Below, piece by piece: positions 13,216-16,499 of a stretch of DNA of 16,499 bases. The notes beneath the pieces were generated by a model. That model was not told where the DNA came from. It did not search any database and was given only the letters and a program-made list of their open reading frames with translations. This DNA comes from Hadesarchaea archaeon (GTDB taxonomy: Archaea > Hadarchaeota > Hadarchaeia > Hadarchaeales > Hadarchaeaceae), in contig JAOUPD010000015.1 in assembly GCA_029880065.1 (NCBI GenBank), positions 1-16,499 of the forward strand. The letters run 5' to 3'. Positions within the stretch are counted from its first letter, which is position 1. Each line of letters opens with the position of its first letter. The position numbers were made by a program, and so were the translations under genes.

Positions 13216-13661
13216 CCCTTCAAAAGTCCTCGTTCCTTAAGGTGGGTTTCTAGATGAGCTTTGCTCTTGAAGGCCCCACCTTTTACCATCCGGTAGAGCC
13301 TGCAATACTCGTGCCGATCGATTGTTCCCTCTCGCTTAAGTTCACGCAGCCTCACGCGCAGTGGCCGCACGGTTCTGATCCAACTCGCCTTTTTCGGTTG
13401 CCTAGCCCTCCGCGTGCCCTTCCTGCTCCCAACGCCTCGCCGCCTGCCTCGCTTGCGCTTGGCGGCCCGCCGCCTGAACCTTCCACGGCTTATCCCTAGC
13501 TCCGGCCTCGCCTTGATCGCGCCCTGTCGGATCAAGCGATTGATATCCTCACGCGAGATCGCCGCTGAAACATCGGAGATACGGGCGGAGTCAATCCAGA
13601 CTCGGTTAACACCCACGCCGAGGACATCAGCCGCCAGCCTACGCTGCGTGTTCAACTTCAC
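13212..13661 (-). CDS. rpl19e: large ribosomal subunit protein eL19
   Basis: eL19 is a helical, highly basic archaeal/eukaryotic protein near the exit tunnel and an intersubunit bridge. The 149-residue product starts MKLNTQRRLAADVLGVGVNRVWID, with REDINRLIRQGAIKARPELGISRGR and the polybasic RRRAAKRKRGRRRGVGSRKG, then SWIRTVRPLRVRLRELKREG and YRLYRMVKGGAFKSKAHLE-like end. GTG at 13661 lies eight bases after GGAGG and overlaps rpl32e by 23 bases. Confidence 0.97.
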   Translation of the reverse strand: MKLNTQRRLAADVLGVGVNRVWIDSARISDVSAAISREDINRLIRQGAIKARPELGISRGRFRRRAAKRKRGRRRGVGSRKGTRRARQPKKASWIRTVRPLRVRLRELKREGTIDRHEYCRLYRMVKGGAFKSKAHLETHLKERGLLKG

Positions 13662-14022
13662 GTTTTTCGCCTCCTCCAGGATTTAGCACCCGGATACCAA
13701 GCTCCTTGGCTTTAGCCAAGATCTGTTCCCGTTTTCGCCCACCGACGCTTGAGCCTATCCGAACCGCTTGCTTGCTCGTGTCAAGTCCATCGAGATCGCG
13801 GGGAGCATGCACCAGAACTTCGACAAATCCAGAAGGATGAACCCCCCGTATGTTTTTCGGCGATCGATAGCCAATTGAGACAATCGTCGGTTTTCCACTT
13901 ACGCCAAGCCGCATCTTGCTGTCGCTGCCTCGGGGCTTGCGCCACTTTTCACCGAGCTTTGCAAACCTAAACCACTCCTGACGCCTGAATTTAGGAGTTC
14001 GTTTTTTTCTCGTCATTCTCAT
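13639..14022 (-). CDS. rpl32e: large ribosomal subunit protein eL32
   Basis: The 127-residue protein matches eL32 through KFRRQEWFRFAKLGEKWRKPRG, DSKMRLGVSGKPTIVSIGYRSPKNIRGVHPSG and a C-terminal region (VRIGSSVGGRKREQILAKAKELGIRVLN) that packs on 23S rRNA. ATG at 14022 overlaps the rpl6 stop by four bases; an ATG two codons later at 14016 is also possible. Its place between uL6 and eL19 is the archaeal spc order. Confidence 0.97.
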   Translation of the reverse strand: MRMTRKKRTPKFRRQEWFRFAKLGEKWRKPRGSDSKMRLGVSGKPTIVSIGYRSPKNIRGVHPSGFVEVLVHAPRDLDGLDTSKQAVRIGSSVGGRKREQILAKAKELGIRVLNPGGGEKREVEHAA

Positions 14023-14552
14023 GCCCTACCTACAATATAACACCCGTCTTGAAAGACGCGTGGGTCGCGGTGCCTGATGAAAGTTGCCTGTTCGATATTA
14101 AATGCCGTCTGTCCGACTTCGTCCCTATCGATGCCTTGGACAATTATTTCTTCCCCCTTTACTTCCACGTTCACGCCACCGACGATCTTGGCCATGCGGG
14201 GAGCCCGCTCACCAAGAAAGTTTTGAATCAGGGCACGCTTTCCCTCTATCTTTATCGTGATCGGAAAATGCGAGTAAACCACGCGGAGCTTGTAGGTGAA
14301 ACCAGTAGTAACGCCCTTAAACATATTAACCAGACGAGCCCGAACCATACCAAGTGCAGCCCGATGCTTTCGACGCGTAGATGATATTTCAATCAAAATC
14401 TTTTTCCCCTCCATTCTCATCTCGATTCCGGGGACATCGAAATTGCGTGCTAGCTTACCCTTCGGTCCACTAACCTCTATCGCCTTGCCCGAGAGCTTAA
14501 GCTCTACACCTTCGGGCACCTCTATCTCTTCCCTGATTTTTGCCGCTGCCAT
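14019..14552 (-). CDS. rpl6: large ribosomal subunit protein uL6
   Basis: uL6 lies near the GTPase-associated region of the 50S subunit. The 177-residue protein has the two repeated uL6 folds: EVPEGVELKLSGKAIEVSGPKG at the N-terminus, MFKGVTTGFTYKLRVVYSHFPI in the middle, and the C-terminal FLGERAPRMAKIVGGVNVEV with VQGIDRDEVGQTAFNIEQAT. ATG at 14552 follows GGTG. Unlike neighbouring genes it is separated from the previous gene (rps8) by 139 bases holding a probable promoter. Confidence 0.97.
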   Translation of the reverse strand: MAAAKIREEIEVPEGVELKLSGKAIEVSGPKGKLARNFDVPGIEMRMEGKKILIEISSTRRKHRAALGMVRARLVNMFKGVTTGFTYKLRVVYSHFPITIKIEGKRALIQNFLGERAPRMAKIVGGVNVEVKGEEIIVQGIDRDEVGQTAFNIEQATFIRHRDPRVFQDGCYIVGRA

Positions 14553-14611
14553 TTGGACACCATCACACGACTCAGCATTCTTTTAGTCTTTCATAACATT
14601 TTAGGGCACTT

Positions 14612-14620
14612 GATATAAGG
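14612..14620 (-). promoter_or_regulatory. candidate internal TATA promoter before rpl6
   Basis: On the minus strand CCTTATATC, preceded by AACC-type DNA, resembles an archaeal TATA box. It is in the only sizeable gap of the spc part of the operon (14553-14691), about 60 bases upstream of the rpl6 ATG, leaving room for a start site and the GGTG ribosome-binding site. No ORF is seen in the gap. Confidence 0.45.
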
Positions 14621-14691
14621 GTTAGACGTGACGTTTTTGGTAGAACATGAAGAAATTCATTGAAGGATTTATCCACAGGTCGGGCATATGG

Positions 14692-15081
14692 TTAGTAAAC
14701 GTACGCTAAAAGTCGTCCGCCCAAACCCTGCTCTTCAGCCTGTCGGTGGGATATGACTCCTCGCGGGGTGGAGACCAATAGCAAGCCGAACCCAGCCGCG
14801 GGCAGGTAGCGCTTCTCCCACTGCTCGTAACCGTCGCGCTTCACGGCGTATCGGGGTTTTATCACCCCACATCCGTTTATCTTACCCTGCAGCACAACCC
14901 TGAACTTCCCACCGCGGCCATCGTCAATGAACTCGAACTCACCTATGAATCCTTCCTCCTGCATGATGCGCAACACCTCGCTAGTCAGCTTCGATGCGGG
15001 GGCGACTATCGCCTCGCGCTTTCGAGCACGCTCGTAGTTCTCGATTTTTGATAGCGCATTGGCTAGAGGGTCTAACAGCAT
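14692..15081 (-). CDS. rps8: small ribosomal subunit protein uS8
   Basis: uS8 binds helix 21 of 16S rRNA and is an early assembly protein. The product (129 residues) begins MLLDPLANALSKIENYERARK, has GFIGEFEFIDDGRGGKFRVVLQGKINGCGVIKPRYAV in the middle and the conserved LLLVSTPRGVISHRQAEEQGLGGRLLAYVY end. ATG at 15081 is chosen because GGTGAG lies just upstream and the family begins here; an in-frame ATG at 15093 would place that site inside the gene. It follows rps14 by four bases. Confidence 0.97.
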   Translation of the reverse strand: MLLDPLANALSKIENYERARKREAIVAPASKLTSEVLRIMQEEGFIGEFEFIDDGRGGKFRVVLQGKINGCGVIKPRYAVKRDGYEQWEKRYLPAAGFGLLLVSTPRGVISHRQAEEQGLGGRLLAYVY

Positions 15082-15085
15082 CTGC

Positions 15086-15232
15086 TCACCCATATTTTTT
15101 GAACCCCATCTTCGGCGCCAGTTCGCGGAAGCAGCGTCGGCACAACTTTAGCCCGTATTGCTGGTATACATGCCCATACCTGCCACATCGGATGCACTTA
15201 TGAGCCCCCCGTCCAAACTTCCGCCTTGCCAT
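15086..15232 (-). CDS. rps14: small ribosomal subunit protein uS14, zinc-binding short form
   Basis: This 48-residue gene fits exactly between rpl5 and rps8. The protein reads MARRKFGRGAHKCIRCGRYG, then HVYQQYGLKLCRRCFRELAP and KMGFKKYG. Cys13, Cys16, Cys31 and Cys34 form the CxxC...CxxC zinc site of the archaeal/eukaryotic uS14 form. ATG at 15232 shares one base with the rpl5 stop, and TGA is at 15086-15088. The size matches archaeal uS14. Confidence 0.97.
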   Translation of the reverse strand: MARRKFGRGAHKCIRCGRYGHVYQQYGLKLCRRCFRELAPKMGFKKYG

Positions 15233-15738
15233 CAGACCACCTGAACTCCAAATTTCTCGGTGATGAAATTTATTGCTTCCTCTTTAACGATACAGTGCCT
15301 TTTTGGTATCACCTTTGGTTGACGCCTCCTGCGCTTGATCCGATATCCGGGTCTCTGAAGCGTTACACATACATCTATCCCGAAGATGCCTATTTCTGGA
15401 TCATAAGAAACGCCGGAGATATCGATGTGCTCCTTGACCCCGAAAGCGAAGTTTCCTTTACCATCAAAACACTTCTCGCTGAGGCGGCGCTCGACTGCAT
15501 CGAACAATCGCTTTAGAATTTTTGTGGCTTCCTCGCCGCGCAACGTGACCTTGCAACCTATGGGCTCGCCTTGCTTTACTCCCCATTCCCTTATCGTCTG
15601 CTTCGCCTGCGCTCGCGCTGGTTTTCGTCCCGTGATGCTTCCTAGCACCCGCTCGGCCTTCGCGAGCTTGTCGCCGCCCTCGCCGACCCCTATATTTAGG
15701 GTAACTTTCTCGATTCGAATCTCGCGCATCAGGTTCAT
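15232..15738 (-). CDS. rpl5: large ribosomal subunit protein uL5
   Basis: uL5 binds 5S rRNA and contacts P-site tRNA at the central protuberance. The 168-residue protein begins MNLMREIRIEKVTLNIGVGEGGDKL, followed by GRKPARAQAKQTIREWGVKQGEPIGCKVTLRG, GNFAFGVKEHIDISGVSYDPEIGIFGIDVCVTLQRPG and the basic IKRRRRQPKVIPKRH. ATG at 15738 follows GGAGG and overlaps the rps4e stop by four bases. Confidence 0.97.
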   Translation of the reverse strand: MNLMREIRIEKVTLNIGVGEGGDKLAKAERVLGSITGRKPARAQAKQTIREWGVKQGEPIGCKVTLRGEEATKILKRLFDAVERRLSEKCFDGKGNFAFGVKEHIDISGVSYDPEIGIFGIDVCVTLQRPGYRIKRRRRQPKVIPKRHCIVKEEAINFITEKFGVQVV

Positions 15739-16466
15739 GCAGATGCCTCCTGCAGCGAAATGGCGGGCTTCTCCTTTCCAACAACGAATACGTAATGTTC
15801 GGGAGCTTGGAAAGTTTCGCCGGCGGCCTCGAACGTCACGATGTTTGGCCGTTTACCCTCGACCAATTTGACATCGGTTATGGTGCCGACCTTGCTCACG
15901 TTTTTCCCACCGGTGACCAATACCGTGGCCCCCTTTTCAAACGGAAATCGCTCGAGCACCTTGATCTCGGGTAGGGTGAGCTTTACCCCATCTTCTGGCC
16001 TGAACTCATCAAAATCGCCGACGAGCGTCTTGCCGTCGTGGAAAGAGAGCTGGACCCGCCTGCCCCGTAAGATGTCTTTGCGCATGACCTTGCAAAGCTT
16101 CAAAGAAGTTTCAGCTTTATCTATCTCATGGAGGACTAGACGCCCACGGTGGTCTAGAAGCACTCGATAGTTTTGGTTCAAGGTAAGCAGTTGCACCACG
16201 TCCATCAGGCCAACGGGGAATTTGGGACTTCGCCTCACCCTGCCGTCCACGAGCACTTGCCCTCCTGCGAGAATTCTATCTGCTTCCCGAGCGGTTCGGG
16301 CAAGCGAAAGGTAATCCCTCAAAAGCAGCCGGAGCGGCAGGGAACTCTTGCGAGGATGGGGGCCTGGTGAGGGCTTCACCATCCAGGGGAAAGACTTGCG
16401 CGGAAGCTTCAGTGCCCGCGTCGCCACGTAGCGTTTCATGTGTCTACTTTGTCCTTTTTTCGCCAC
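15735..16466 (-). CDS. rps4e: small ribosomal subunit protein eS4
   Basis: eS4 is an archaeal/eukaryotic 30S protein with S4, RS4 and KOW domains. The 243-residue product has HMKRYVATRALKLPRKSFPWMVKPSPGPHPRKSSLPL at the N-terminus, an S4-like segment (RILAGGQVLVDGRVRRSPKFPVGLMDVV), and a KOW segment (FPFEKGATVLVTGGKNVSKVGTITDV). GTG at 16466 is preceded by GAGGAGGT and overlaps rpl24 by 23 bases. The order uL24-eS4-uL5 is the archaeal standard. Confidence 0.97.
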   Translation of the reverse strand: MAKKGQSRHMKRYVATRALKLPRKSFPWMVKPSPGPHPRKSSLPLRLLLRDYLSLARTAREADRILAGGQVLVDGRVRRSPKFPVGLMDVVQLLTLNQNYRVLLDHRGRLVLHEIDKAETSLKLCKVMRKDILRGRRVQLSFHDGKTLVGDFDEFRPEDGVKLTLPEIKVLERFPFEKGATVLVTGGKNVSKVGTITDVKLVEGKRPNIVTFEAAGETFQAPEHYVFVVGKEKPAISLQEASA

Positions 16467-16499
16467 CTTTTGACCTCCTCTCGAGCACCTTATCGCGCT
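16444..16499 (-). CDS. rpl24: C-terminal end of large ribosomal subunit protein uL24 (partial)
   Basis: The last 17 codons, RDKVLERRSKGGEKRTK, enter from the right edge and end with TAG at 16444-16446. The basic end and the position directly upstream of and overlapping rps4e fit uL24, but too little is visible for an independent identification. Confidence 0.7.
   Translation of the reverse strand, partial: RDKVLERRSKGGEKRTK

Overview
The window is archaeal chromosome. It carries one long, almost entirely minus-strand ribosomal superoperon in the euryarchaeal order. The archaeal or eukaryotic-type ribosomal proteins (eS4, eL32, eL19, eL34, eL14), archaeal adenylate kinase, Cbf5, Rpo3/RpoD and an EMC3-type insertase rule out a bacterium. 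Shine-Dalgarno sequences (GGAGG, GGTGA) are common and starts include ATG, GTG and TTG. I cannot fix the lineage from the sequence alone. The gene order and a Rpo3 with two 4Fe-4S motifs fit a euryarchaeal or Hadarchaeota-like organism, and that is only a guess.

Layout, in the direction of transcription from the right edge: end of uL24, eS4, uL5, uS14, uS8, a 139-base gap with a probable internal promoter, uL6, eL32, eL19, uL18, uS5, uL30, uL15, SecY, adenylate kinase, EMC3/DUF106, eL34, CMP kinase, eL14, Cbf5, a PAC2-family protein, tRNA-Ser(GGA). A 1.5-kb relic then interrupts the series, which resumes with uS13, uS4, uS11, Rpo3 and tRNA-Leu(GAG). After about 150 bases comes a membrane-anchored SUMF1/formylglycine-generating-enzyme-like protein that runs off the left edge. 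Most operon genes overlap or abut, so translational coupling is likely. Ribosome parts, the translocon (SecY) and its insertase cousin (EMC3), nucleotide kinases, rRNA pseudouridylation (Cbf5) and an RNA polymerase subunit would be co-expressed.

The accessory part is 3545-5143, bounded by a 70-bp direct repeat (68/70 identical). The repeat is the 3' portion of tRNA-Ser plus 11 bases of flank. Between the copies lie a tyrosine integrase reading out of the left repeat and broken by an in-frame TAG, a 34-codon lysine-rich ORF, the C-terminal remnant of a second related integrase, a winged-helix-like gene fragment, and a pair of palindromes 21 bp apart. An open frame also enters the right repeat in the integrase frame. 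This is the expected remnant of an element that integrated into tRNA-Ser through an integrase gene containing the attachment site, then lost its cargo. It now separates uS13-uS4-uS11-Rpo3 from the upstream operon.

The other notable item is tRNA-Leu, which has 19 extra bases in its D arm bounded by a repeated AAAGGT.
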